Assembly (NCBI GenBank): GCA_003586115.2
Contig: QVOM02000115.1
Location: 2,931,973-2,995,972 of the forward strand
Origin: Salvator merianae
Lineage: Eukaryota > Chordata > Lepidosauria > Squamata > Teiidae
Length of the DNA: 64,000 nucleotides
Direction: 5' to 3'
This document shows positions 24,501 to 37,434 of the stretch, piece by piece. The translations under genes and the position numbers were made by a program. The notes beneath the pieces were generated by a model, which did no database searches, was not told the origin of the DNA, and saw only the letters and a list, made by a program, of their open reading frames with translations. The first letter of the stretch is position 1, and every line of letters begins with the position of its first letter.

Positions 24501-27500
24501 TGCGAAAACTGACTACATCCGCCAATGTCAGAGCGAAGGGCAGGATACGCGAGACGAAGGGAGTGCGAAAGCACCGTGACCGATCTTCACTCGATCGTAC
24601 ATGTCAGAATGAAGACAAGTAATTACTTGTCTTGCCTTACCCAACATCAGGTTCGGATCGGGAGAAGCGTGGTTTGGACTGGGTGAGGTGCACACCCGCA
24701 GGAGTGCGAATGCTCCATTCCAGCGAACGGACTACCGCTGTAGTGCGAACAGGCCCTATGACACACCACTGAAATGTGTCCCCCAATAGTCTAGAATTCT
24801 ACCCACCTCCCATGTTCTGGATCAAGGCCGCTGGTCTTCTGGTAGATCCTGTTAAATGGGTCTACCAGTAATCCCGATCAGAGTCTCCCTGACTGGAATC
24901 ATGCTCTGTCTAAAGCAAATGGAGTGGACCAGTGCTGGGCAGGGCCTCATGGATCCACATTAACATGCAGATTTATCTGAACCAGAACCTTACTACATGA
25001 ACTTTTAAGCTGGATTAAGGGCAGAAAAGCCCATTGATTTGTTTGAAATAGGTTGTATTCCTTCCTATTCTAAAGTCTGGAAACAGTTAATTCTCTTGAT
25101 TACCAGAAATAGATTGATTCCAGATTAGGTAGAGGTGGAGGTCTCATGACATTTCTCCATATTGTCAAGGATGGGTCAGTGTCACAAACATCTTGCAATA
25201 AATATTCGGTGCTAAAAAGCCCTTGATGGCCCTTTAGTTAATTGGGCAGGAATTTCTTATACGACTAGTTCAGAACCAGTCTCCATGAATGTTGCTACCA
25301 TATTTCCCTATCATCCACACTTCCTCATTTGGCTGAACAAAGCCAATATAGTACAGTTCTGGAGAAAAGTTATACATGCACTTAGCAGTCTGCTATTTGG
25401 TCATCCCTCAGTTTTCACAGTTATAAAAACTATGTTATAAAAACCATCTCTAACTATTCCCCCTTGGAAAATGGCAGGAAGTTCACATATCTGCAGGTTT
25501 GACATAGTCAGACATCTGAACTGAGGTGGGTTCTGCATTAGCAGCTCAGTCTGGCTTCTGGAGTGCTGCCAGAGACCTAAGCTGTCTCAACTAGCTGAAG
25601 TTTCTGCTGCCTGGCATGGCCCATGACTGCAAAAGGCTGCAAAACAGCTGTGAAGAACTGCCATGGCCCAATCCCAATCTGACTTCAGCCATACTGCTGT
25701 GGCCCAAAATTGGGCCCAGCAACTAGGGATGTGCAGGAATAAAATGTGCGTGTTCGTTTCGCTGTTGAAGCAAAAACCTATATTTTTGCTTCTTTGGTGA
25801 ATCATAATGTTGAAAACTAGGTTTTTTTGCATTTGACTTCATGTTTTTTGCAGATAAAAATACAGTTTTCCCATTGAAAAAGCCCTTTTCATAGGCAAAA
25901 ATATGGCAAAAACATGAATATTTGATCCAATTTTTCAGTTTTGCAAGTGGAGAGATGGGTTCAATTTGATTGAATTTTGCAAATGCAAAAACCCACATTT
26001 TTCATTTTTATGCAAATATCTGCGAATGTGAAATATTTGATCAAATTTGCAAACGTGAATTGAATTTTGCACATCCCTACCAGCGACCGCTAAGGCTGCT
26101 CCTGGTGCTGGCACTGAGCTAAGGAACCGGATAGTTGATCACACTTGCATGGGTTATATGGTCTTGACACGCACATTGTATGACACTAGCAACACATGAG
26201 CACAATAGTCCTACGCTTCTCATGATCTCTACCGACTGGCACTTTCTTTGATAGTATATTGTCTTTGAAACTAGAGGCGGTGATGGAAAGGTGCCTTAGT
26301 AATATGTCTAACTGACTTTTAAAGCTACCCACATTTGGGGCCATTATTGGGAGAGAGCTCTGTAGTTTTAACTGTGGCAGGATCTGCACATGGCTATTTC
26401 TGACAGCCCTTGAACTACACTGTTGCTGAGAACAGCACAAAGAAAGAGGGCTCCATGTGTAGTGCTCTTCAAAGTGGCAACATGCTGCCTTCATGATTGC
26501 TGGTGTTTCCGGCTGCATGAACATCACAACCAAAAAACGTTTGTTCTTCGGTTGCAGTGTAGATATCTGGGAAGTCATTTCATGGGCCATCCAGGGGGAC
26601 ATCCTGTGGGCCATTTTCTATCCTTTGTCTGTGTGCAGCAGTGGCATGGCAACTTAGACAGTGGGAGTAAGCACCGTTGCAGCTTTTACTCCCACTCACA
26701 CTTTACGGTGCTTGCAGTTAGATGGTGGCTGGCTGTATGCAGGTCTGGGCGGACACTGCATGCTGCTAACATACCAATTGGGCCCAGAGGGAGCACAGCC
26801 AAGCTGACCCTGAACGCTTGGGGCTCAGTTACAGTGACATAATGGCACTGTGCAGATATCATCTGTGTGCCGTGTGCAGAAACCCTTTTGTCTGCTCTGA
26901 ATTTTCCAGCACTCCACTTCATTGGATGACGGATCTAGAGTATCAAATATGAAAGAGAGAGGGGGGCGGAGAGAGATTTTGCTTTAATTTTTGTACCTTT
27001 TAAACTTAAAATCTAAGCATGTCGTACTCCAGCCCCACATCTGTGTTTTTAAGAAGAAAAACACAGAAGAAGTTATGCTAGGGAACGGCAGAACTACTGT
27101 CCTGCCTCTTGCTTATTGAATGGGGCACCAGAGTCATTCTCCACCCCACCCTGACATACTAATCCAGTGTGACTGGATGCTGGTGCTTTTACCATTTCTG
27201 GAGGCTCCCTAAATGTCATAACAAGAACTGAAAACTTGGCTGATGCTCCCACTGGCTGTTGTCCTACTCAGTGCTGGAATCTCCTTGTTCTTCCTTCTGG
27301 CTGCTGGAGGTGGCTGAATCATGGTTACTTGACCTAGAACTCCCTCCTCTACGGGCTACGGTCAGTGAGGCAAATTTACATGAACTACCTGTATATAATC
27401 GCAAGTCTTTAAAACATAAGCTGTGACCTGATGGACTGGACAAATGGCCCATCCAGTCCAGTAGCCTGTTAGAGGCCAGCTAGGTACCTGCAGAAAGACA

Positions 27501-30500
27501 AAAATCAGGACATGAACACAACAGAACGCACATTGTTTATGGACCAGTTCTCAGCAGGTAGTATACAACTTTCTTTAGTAGCTGCCATTGCTAGACCTGT
27601 TCTCCATTACCGGTCATTATTGTTTTGAAGTCATTCAGGTCCATTTGGGGGCTAATTCCATAATTCACCTATACACTATAGTGAAGAAGCACTTCATTTT
27701 GTCTGTGCCCCCTCTTCAGCATTCAACTGTCTGATCCCAACATCATGACTTCCTAATACCATGAAAAAATCAAATCTTTACGAAGTTCTCATTCACCCCT
27801 TTCTAAATTCACAGCTTACTTATAACTGTCTTTTTGAAAAAAAAATATAGATCAATAATGCAGCAAAAAGAGGAATGAAGTTTGTTGGATTTATAACACA
27901 ATCTTGTCCTCAATCTAAAATCTGCAATGGCACCAATATGGATGGAAATACAGAATCCGATTCAAAACCAGGCAGGAGTAACAGAGAGCAGAGGAGATAC
28001 TATTCTGATGAAAATGTTAAAACCTGGACTGAAGGGACTCTGAGCGGCCAATCATCTGAGAGCGGAGTAGAGGAAGAAGTTCCACCTGACAATCTGCACT
28101 TGCAAGACACGGATTTTCAAGAAGGAAGAGAAGATAGTCCCAGCCCCACTATTAAGCTAAGGAAAGGAGAAGGTATTGAAAAACATTTTTATCTTCCACA
28201 TACACTGAATAAAAGATGATGAAATAATTTATAAGACTTTAAGATTTCATTGATTCCTGACCTATTAGCGTTAAATTCCGCTAGTGCCATTCCAGAAGTA
28301 GAATTTGGGAAGTTTCTGAATTCCTTACAGGGGCTGCGGAATGGGGCAGGACTAGCCCAAATTGTTTAGGAGATAATGGAGACAGTGCCAGATTTTTGTA
28401 TGAAGTTTGGGAAATGCAGATAACGTATTCATAGTTCAGAGAGGCAGCTACCATCAGAGTGGGTTCCGTACCCAGTGGTATGTTTGGACCTTCTTCCTTT
28501 GTTAGCCAATGGTGATGGTGGAGACAGTCTCTTTTTATCAGCTGTGCCTCTTGTTAAAACTAATTATTGTTAACATGCTCTAAGGCCGTCCTTGAAGGCA
28601 AACCTCTCCAGCAACATTTACAAAAGGGCTTCCCTTTCGGAAACAGCACAAGTCAGGAATAGCCTCCTCAGAGAGGTTTGGCAGGTACTAACATTGCTAT
28701 CTTTAGACGCCAGGCAAGAAGTTATAATTTGCCTTGTATTTTAATAACTGAGCAATATTGTACCAAGATAACTGATTAGGGATTAGACTTGTTGAATGTT
28801 TTATTTTCTGGTTACTTTTTTTTTTCTGAATAGTGGAGCGTTTAGGGGGGTTATTTTACACTGTGCTCCACTGAAAAACCTATGATGAACAGTAGCTTTA
28901 AATTATTTCAAATGCAATAATTAACGAGGCTGCATCTCGATTGTGACAAGACTATTTCTAGCTTCTTGCTTACAGCTTTGAGGGCCTTGCTACACCTAAG
29001 TTTTAAGTCGTTTTCCAGCCGAGAAAATCTGCTTTGTCGACAAAGCAGGGGGAAAAATGGTTTACTTTAATGTGTTTTCATACTCTGGAGGTGGATCAAA
29101 ACTGAAGTGTACCTGGCCCCTGTGTCTTCTATACAACGAGCCTATCAAGTGGTAAACAGCAGGTCTTATATCTGCAGATAGTGGAAAAAAGCACACAAAG
29201 AACATAAGAGGAGCATGATGGATCAGGCCATAGCCCATCTAGTCCAGCATCCTGTCTGATACAGTGGTCCCCCAATTCCTTCTGGACATTCTCAAGCAGA
29301 AGATGAAGGCAAAAACTTCCCCTGTTCTTAAAGGCATCCTCCCTGCCTCCCCAACCTGGAGGCAGTACCTAGACATCCATTCTAGTAGCCGTTGATACAC
29401 CTGACCTCCATGACTTTGTCTAATCCTTTCTTAAAACCATCGAGGTTGGTTGCTGTCACTGCTTCTTCTGGTAGTAAATTCCACAGACCGATGACCCTCT
29501 GGGTGAAAAAATACTTCCCCTTCTCAGTCCTAACTCTCCTGCGCATCAGCTTCATAGACAAAATATTTTTTCTGTATCCACCTTTTCCACACTGTGCATG
29601 ATTTTATATACTTCAATCAGATCACCTCTTAAACGCCATCTTTCAAGGCTGAAGAAGCCTAGACATTGTAGCCTGATTTTGTAAGGAAGGTGTTCTAGAC
29701 CCATGATCTTTTTGGTTGCCCTTTATTGCACTTTTTCCAGTGCTATAATATCCTTTCTGAGGTGTGGTGATCAGAACTGTACACAGTATTACAAATGTGG
29801 CCTCACCATAGATTTATAAGGAGACATAACAATGCTTGCTGATTTATTTTATATTCTCTTCCTAATTCCGCCTAGCATCGAATTTGCTTTTTCCACTGTT
29901 GTTGTGCACTGGGTTGACACCTTCATTGAGCTGTCCACCAGAACCCCAAGATCCCTTTCTTGGTCTGTCACAGAAAGTTCACCCCCCCCATCAGATTATA
30001 CATGAAACTGGGGTTCCGTGCCCCAGTGTGCACCATTTTGCATTTGCTAAGATTGAAGTGCATTTGTCACTTTGTTGCCCATTCAGCCAATACCAAGAGA
30101 TCTCTCTGGAGGTCTTCACCGTCTCTTTCAGTTTTTACTACCAAGTACAATTCTTTAGGTGAAGTCAGAAACCACCAAAGTTTATTCAGCGGGGCAGTCA
30201 AAAGAAGATTGTATGGAAAGGAAGGAACCTCAACCCTTGATGTATATATATGTCTAAACGGAAAGGCACCCAACAGAACTCCTACACAGCTGTAGAACGG
30301 AGGAAGCTAACAGCTGTTCTTCCATTGTTCTTGCCATTGGCCAGGACATGGTTGCCACAGATCTCTGACACATTAGCAATCCTTTCCATAGTATTTTCCC
30401 AAACAAGGCTCTGAGCTGATGCAACACCCATGTATGTGGCTAAACAGACAAACACTTCAGGAACAAACAAACATAATGTTGTCTGAGGTGCTTCTGTTAT

Positions 30501-33500
30501 TTTTCATGTCAATAGCTCCCAACATAATGCCTTTAATACAGAATAATATGTTTTTCAGTTGGAAGTGTACATCTTGCTGAGCCATAATTTGTTGTATTTC
30601 AAGTGGAAAGAACTTCAATGTTCCCAGGTATACCTCTTGTTTTGAAGAACAGATCTTTCAAAAAATTGTTTTCTACTGTCTTCTCAGATTACAAACTGTA
30701 TACAGTCTTCAATGTCTTTGAAGATGATTCTACATGTTGGACCTATCATGATGGTGTTTTGTCTCTAAAAGTAACAAGGAAAGGTGCTGTGGTCAGTACA
30801 ATGGATGCTGATTGGTTGGAATTAACCACCTTTTATTATAAACAAGGGTTGTCTTTGGTTGACTCCTTTGTACACTGGGAAGCTTCTAAAGGTGAGTTTA
30901 ATAATCAGGGCTGTGACATTTGAGGCAACTTATAAAAATTTTCATAGGTTGTCTTCTTCCCTAAAAAAATTCCCAGGTCATTAGATGGCAAAATGATTCT
31001 TATATAACTATGGGTGGTCAGCAATTTAATTTTGTTCTCCATTTTTAAAGCAAATATATTTGATTTGTGGTTCTTAGACTACTATGTAGATCAGAATACA
31101 ACTATTTTATCACTTCCCCAGTGAAAGTTCTAATTTAAACAGGTAGCAAAATGCAAACAGAAAAGAAAGGCACTTAAAAATATCATCTGATTTTTTACAC
31201 TTTTTTTTTTAAGTACAGATTTACTTATTGGTGAAGAAATTACATTGTTATCCATACCTGACATCATATTCTACACCTTTCTCAAGATTACTTCCTTGGA
31301 CCTAGACGTATTAAATAATTATGAACCACTGGCTAATCTTTTGGTGGGCATGTTGCTAAAGAAAGTACAGATTATTCCTTTTCAGGCATGTCTGAGGAAG
31401 TGCTGTATGAAAAGGTATTGGAGTGTAGCTCCAGGACTGACTATGCCACTGAAGTGGGCTTGGTCATGCTGCTTGATGACTTCTGTTAGGAAGAGGATGG
31501 AGGAACACAACCCTGTTAATTCTCCTTGATTTCTCAGCAGCCTTTGATACCACTGACTGTATCCTAAAGGAAGAGCTTTGGATGTAAGAGTTAGAGGCTT
31601 TGTGGGGCTCTCCAGGGATCAACCTCATTCATGATGAGCTTTAATGTGAAGCTGTTGGAATTGTCACCAGCAAATCTGGGGCAAGGTGCCATCAGCAGGT
31701 TGATGTTACCCATCTGTATCTCTGCACTCTACCTGAAGCAGGAGGGAAAGTAGTCATGAAACTGAATCCAGAAAAGAAATAGTTCAGGAAGTAGACAAGG
31801 ATCCTGTTCTTTGTGGAATTGTACGCTCCTGGAAAGGATAGGTGTGCAGTTTGGGAGAAGGAATACTGATGAATTCATTCCACTTGAGGCTCATGTAACA
31901 TCAATAGTTAGGAGTGCTATTTCCAGCTCCGCTGGCTCAATTAGTGTGGTCCTTCCTAGACTGTGATACCTTGGCCTCATGTTCCATGATCCAGTAACTT
32001 CCAACAACTACTGTAATATATTGTGGGACTGCTCTTGAAGATATTTTGAAAGTTGATGATTAACAAGTTGCACAACATATTGGTCTTAAATGATCTGCAC
32101 TGCTTGCTAATCTCCTAATGAGCCTAATTCAAGGTATTTTCATCCGTATATACTGCCCTAAATGAGTTTAGCCCCAAACATTTGAAAGTACATCTCCTTC
32201 CCCATAGATATTTCTGTGTATTAGGATTAGCAGGAGGCTGTCCTAAGTGGGGAAGTATGTGAGAGGGCCTCTTTAGTTGTGTCCCCTAGATTATGGAATG
32301 ACCTTTTCTGTAGGTACATCACTGTACTTCTTATAGCACCTAACTAATTGCATGTTTTTGCCCCAGCCTTTGGTTAAGGTGGTTGTTCTCCATCTTGGGG
32401 TGCTGCATTAAGCCATTCACTACTGATTTTTAAAAGCATCTATTGTTTGACATAGTATGCTGTTGAAAATGAAACTTTATGGTTTTGATGTGACTTTATT
32501 CATATTTTGCCAAACTTTAAGGTGAAGAACAGGTTATAAAATGTATTTGGTCCATGTCGACAGCAGAAAGTTCGTACATTTGCAGTCTATTTTGTCCTCC
32601 ATGATTAGTGTTTATTACCTCACTTTCTGTGGCAAAACTAAAAGCTTTGGGGTTAAGATTCCAGTAGAGAAACAGGAAGACAAAAGAAAATGACAGTGGT
32701 GTGATATTGAACAAGATTTATTTTGAATTTTTTCCTGAAATTCTAATGCAAAGAAAATTAAAAATTAAATATCTCTGAATTAACACTTCTGAAGCAATAG
32801 GATTACCCATACTGATTCAATACATGCTAGGATTTAGTGCAATTGCTGATAGAAAACCTTCATATTCTATTAAAGCAGCATAGTAATTGTCCCTCGAGAT
32901 TCATATTTTTAATTGACCTAGATTCTCTGCAGTGACTGTTCCTTTAGAACTGCTTTGAATAGTTGTATATAAATAGAACAAAAGACAGTAGTACAGAAGA
33001 GTAGCAGGGTTTTTTTGGTATGTTTGCACTAAAGCATTGTTTCTAACAAACATTTCAAAGTGGAGTTATGTAATTCTTATATAGAAAGTAGTCAAACAGG
33101 AAACATCAATAATTAAAAGGTCAAAGTAAGACAACTTCTGGCTGAAGTATTGTATTCCTTGCTTGCTGCTTCATATTTTATATACTGTACTGTATATTGT
33201 GTGCTAAGCAATCAAGCATTTTCCATATGTCAGTGTGCATAGCATTTTCATAATTCATGCTGTGAACAGCGAACTCCTTGATAACTTGCAGCTATAAATC
33301 ATGAATCAAGATTGTCAGATGCCAAGCAGAGCAACACTGAAATCACATCCACCTATCCAAACTGATTACCTGTCCACAAATAACCAGTGTGAAAAAGGGA
33401 GGTTTTCAATCATGCTGCTACCTCACCTCTCTGTCACCATGGCACCCTTCGTCTGCATAGATACCAAAGCATTGATCTCTGTGGGAAACGAGAGGTGAGG

Positions 33501-36500
33501 GAAACAGCACCTTAGTATTCGTGCATCCTCGCTTGAAAAAAAAGGAATTTTGGCACCTGCTAGCCGGCAAAACAAAGGCTAGCAGGTTTGTTGGGGTGGA
33601 GCAGAGGAAGGGGGAAGGGGAAATAGAAACAGGAAGAGGAAGGAAGAAATAAACCTTTATAGTGCCCCAGTGGGCTTTCTCTCCCTCTTCCTCTCCCCAG
33701 CTTTTGTTTTTCGTGTAATGCGGTCGTGGAGTTAGTAATGCAAGCCATGGATACATTATATACAGATATGGAGGGTATAAAATGCACCCATTGTGAGTAG
33801 GAGAATGTATATTTTTGGTATAGAAAAATAAAGCCTAATTTATAAGGAGTCAAAAGTGAAAAAACAATTCTATAAAATATTTTAAAGTGCTTTCCGTTTC
33901 AGTTAATTACTTCCTTCTCTCCTGAATTCCATAGCTGATTCTTCACCCAAATCTTTAGAAGGCTTGTTCATATATGAAGAAGAAGGGTCGGGTGTTCCAG
34001 GTGCAAACAGGAAAGGAAATGATGCGATCATTGTAGAACAGTGGACTGTCATTGAGGTAATGCTCTATTGCTGCTGTTGTTTTCTAATCACTCTAAATAG
34101 TGGTCTCATAATTTACGTGATGGAATTCACCTGACCCAGATTTTGACTTAGGTAAGACTTTAAAAAATATCTATAATAAAGTCTGTAAAAACGTCCTTTA
34201 AGTTTCAGTTGCAAGTGCTACTAGTTATGAAGCTCATAATGAGAGAAGTAATTATAGATGGTAAGCATGCCTGTCAGATTATGTCCAGATCCTGATGTTC
34301 AGGGGTCACAATAAATCAAGAAGTCCTAAATATTAGGAGTAGACACAAATATATTACACAAATTTATATCAAGTGACAACAGCATTTGACCTTTCATACC
34401 AAAACACTCCCAGCAAATATAAGAAGTTGTCTACGTAATACAGAATTCCCTGATGTAGGTTTTGGCCATAGTTGTACTTTTGGAAGCGTATTTCTGTGGT
34501 AGCAGCTTCTGCTGGAAAAAGTGAGCTCTTTCTTCTAATGATAGGTCTGGCTTGACAAGCACAGAAGCTGACTTGTTAAGTTGCCCAGTCACACTGGCCC
34601 CTTCACATTTGTTGGCTCTTGAAGTAAACTGTTCTCTGGGTAGGGGTGGGAGCTGCTTTTCTAGCTACAATGCCTTCTATTTATGTATACTGTATTGGCA
34701 TTTTTCAAAGAATCCATAAATACACAGATTGATAGGGTCAGGGTGAGCCTTTATTACCAGCATTTGTGATGCATAAATCAAAAGCAAGTGAATAAAACTA
34801 AGATGGCTCCAGTCCAATTAAGCTTTATGGACTCACACAGAAGAACTGTCCATTCAGCCTGAAGGAATTTTCCACCACAATGGATTGAATAGCTCAAGAT
34901 ACAAACTTGCCATTTGCTTTACAATCTGATGAAAAGAATGGTGTAAGGAGCTCTGGAAAAAACTTGTGAAATTATGGGCAACTGATTGACTTAAATTTGT
35001 CATTAAATACAGTATTACTTAAAAGCCAGTAATAAATTTGTGACACCCAACTCTATTTTGTTTGTTTCGACATGGGGTCTAGAACAAAACAAAGGAAGGC
35101 ACTGATAATATAAGAGGAGGGTCGCACAAAGAGAAGATTAAAAAACCAGTGCTAATGTTAAGGGCAGTGCTAAACAGCAGGTGAGATGGGGAAACAAAGC
35201 AGACAATCCAACCATTCACATAGGAGTGGCCCGCAGAGAAGGGCATACAGTGCACAGACCCCTCAGGGCTCTGTAAAGTCCAAAATGCACCACAGATCCT
35301 CTTTGATCTGACCCCTGAGCATGTCCAATGAAAAAGAGATTTCTGGCACTTTTCAGACTTCAAAGAAACCTGCAGTATCCACACACTGTGTTTCCTAGTC
35401 AGCCACTACTATGGTGTTCATAAAGGAGAAACCTGAGTGAAATGGCAGGGCCTTCAATACATGTCTAAAGGACGTAAGAAGAGGCCCCTCTCAAATGTAT
35501 TTGCCCAATCTAGGGCCCTTTCCACACTGGACCTTATTCTGGGATCTATCCAGAATAAAGCCCTGAGCAGAGAGAGCCTAGCACTGAGGTTTTTGAAGAA
35601 GTGTTTTGATTTGTAGTGATCCTGAAGAAGTTCAAAGCAATTTAGACCAGCAGTTTATATTTTTTTCTTCACGCTTCCCTCTCTTCCCTACCTCACCCTG
35701 TTTTTCCAGCCGTTGCCATAAACCAAGCGCTAGAAATAATATGGATGCTCACAACTAGTTATAGACGTTACCATAATCTGCTATTGGCATGTGGAAATGT
35801 GAGCTGCTCTCTCAAAATATATTCCTGTCTGTGTTTTCTTTATATAGGGCAGTGAAATCAAAACAGATTATGGTCCTTTACTTCACACTTTGGCTGAGTT
35901 CGGTTGGCTTTTAACATGTGTGCTTCCTACTCCAATCATCCGATTGGACAGGTAAATGAAAACCAGGTGCTTTTCTGTATCATAACTATTTAACGACTTG
36001 TCTGCCAAGCAGAGGTAATCTATGAATCAAGACCATGAAGGTCCAGAAGTGGGGAATGGTGTCACTGAAAACCTTGCTTTTGCCCACCTAAACCTAGAGC
36101 CTGTTCACAATAGGGACTAGCTATGATAGACAGAAGCAAGATTAGCATCATACTGTTGTCTTGCCTTCCTGCACCTGGTTGCAATCATGGATGTCACCTG
36201 TGGCACTTACAGGTTTCACAAACTTTAAGGAAGAGAGCTTAAATTGGTGTGAACTGATGAAGGTATCCTTTTATGGGAAACACAGCCCCTAAAAAAGCAT
36301 TTATGGTCTGTGCTACAAGAAAGAAAGTCTTGTCTCAGCTGATTTACTATGTCTGCGCCTCTTCTACTGAACTGCATAAAATGCTTTGATAGTAGATACT
36401 GTTGTTGTTTCCTTAGGCTTAAACTGTTTCTTTGCAAATGGCAAAAAGTATACAAAATGTTAATCCTTTTCTAATGTGCTAGTTTGCAAAAATCAGCCCA

Positions 36501-37403
36501 AATATTTATGTATTTATTGGCATTTTATCCCGCCCTATACCAAAAGTCTCAGGGTGGGTTACAACAGATAAAACAATATAAACAGGCTAAGACTTCTTAA
36601 AATCACAAATAGCAATTTTTAAAAACAATAAATTATCACAATGCTCAGGAGGGAAAGATAAAACTAGTCAATCAAAGGCTTGAGCAAAGAGGTGTATCTT
36701 CACCAACCATCTAAACATGTACAAGGAAGGGGCCTGATGCATCTCAGAGAGCAGACTGTTCCATAACTTGAGGCCTACCACATTAAAGGGCCCAAGGGAG
36801 CCTCTCTAAGATATAGGCAAGTCTATAAGAGAGCTGATGTCTCTTTAGATATTGGGAGCCAACCTGTTTAAGGTCTTATAGGTTCACGGTAGAAATTTGA
36901 ATTTGACATAATAGTGAATTGACAACCAGTGCAGTTTGTAGGACCACCATGATATGCATCCAGTCAGTAGTTTTGCTGCTGTGTTCTGCACCAGCTGCAG
37001 TTTTGCATAGCAATGTATTCCATGCCCGTGTGCACATGAATGCAGACTGCATAAATTGCATTGCAGATTGCATTCAATTGGATTGTGAGCAACCTGAAAA
37101 AAATGCATTTATTCACATTTCATACAGAACCAAAACATGGATGGAAATTTGTGCAAACATCAATCCTTTCAGCATTGATCCCTAAATGTTCTCTTAAAAT
37201 TGGCCAGAAACCTAATTTCTTGCCCATCCTAGTCATAAGTTACTGTTGGAGAAACACAACTTCAAGAATAGCTTGGATATATGCAAAGCTTGTCATGCAT
37301 ATTTTTAGATTCGGACTCACCTAAATAACTTCAAGGGCAATTTGGGAATACAAACTTTGACATATATATATATATATATACATACACACACACACACATA
37401 TAT

Positions 37404-37434
<31 letters not shown>

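Larger units (their letters stand above)
20814..27850 (+). other. RFTN2 intron 3
   Basis: About 7.0 kb and repeat-rich: a SINE (22561-22757), a MITE-like segment (23218-23747), a CR1 fragment (23780-24075), a CpG-dense Harbinger-like element (24092-24756) and a hAT MITE (25724-26079). The stretch 26100-27850 shows only low-grade remnants, including a CR1-like word at about 27440. No gene is found. Confidence 0.85.
28173..30687 (+). other. RFTN2 intron 4
   Basis: About 2.5 kb. The left part looks single-copy. A possible MITE lies at 28982-29119, and the right half is mainly a CR1 LINE in antisense (29196-30150). The last 85 bases happen to stay open in the frame of exon 5 but have no conserved sequence. 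Confidence 0.85.

Noticed and set aside
24224..24622. 132-codon frame in a CpG-rich stretch, looking like a compact gene
   Set aside because: It lies wholly inside an element with inverted termini, has no recognisable domain, and open frames are expected by chance in GC-rich DNA.
30603..30687. Open frame running from the intron directly into RFTN2 exon 5, which would add about 28 residues
   Set aside because: Exon 4 ends in a phase that joins exactly at the AG of 30686-30687, giving the conserved Asp-Tyr-Lys-Leu-Tyr segment. The upstream residues are not raftlin-like.
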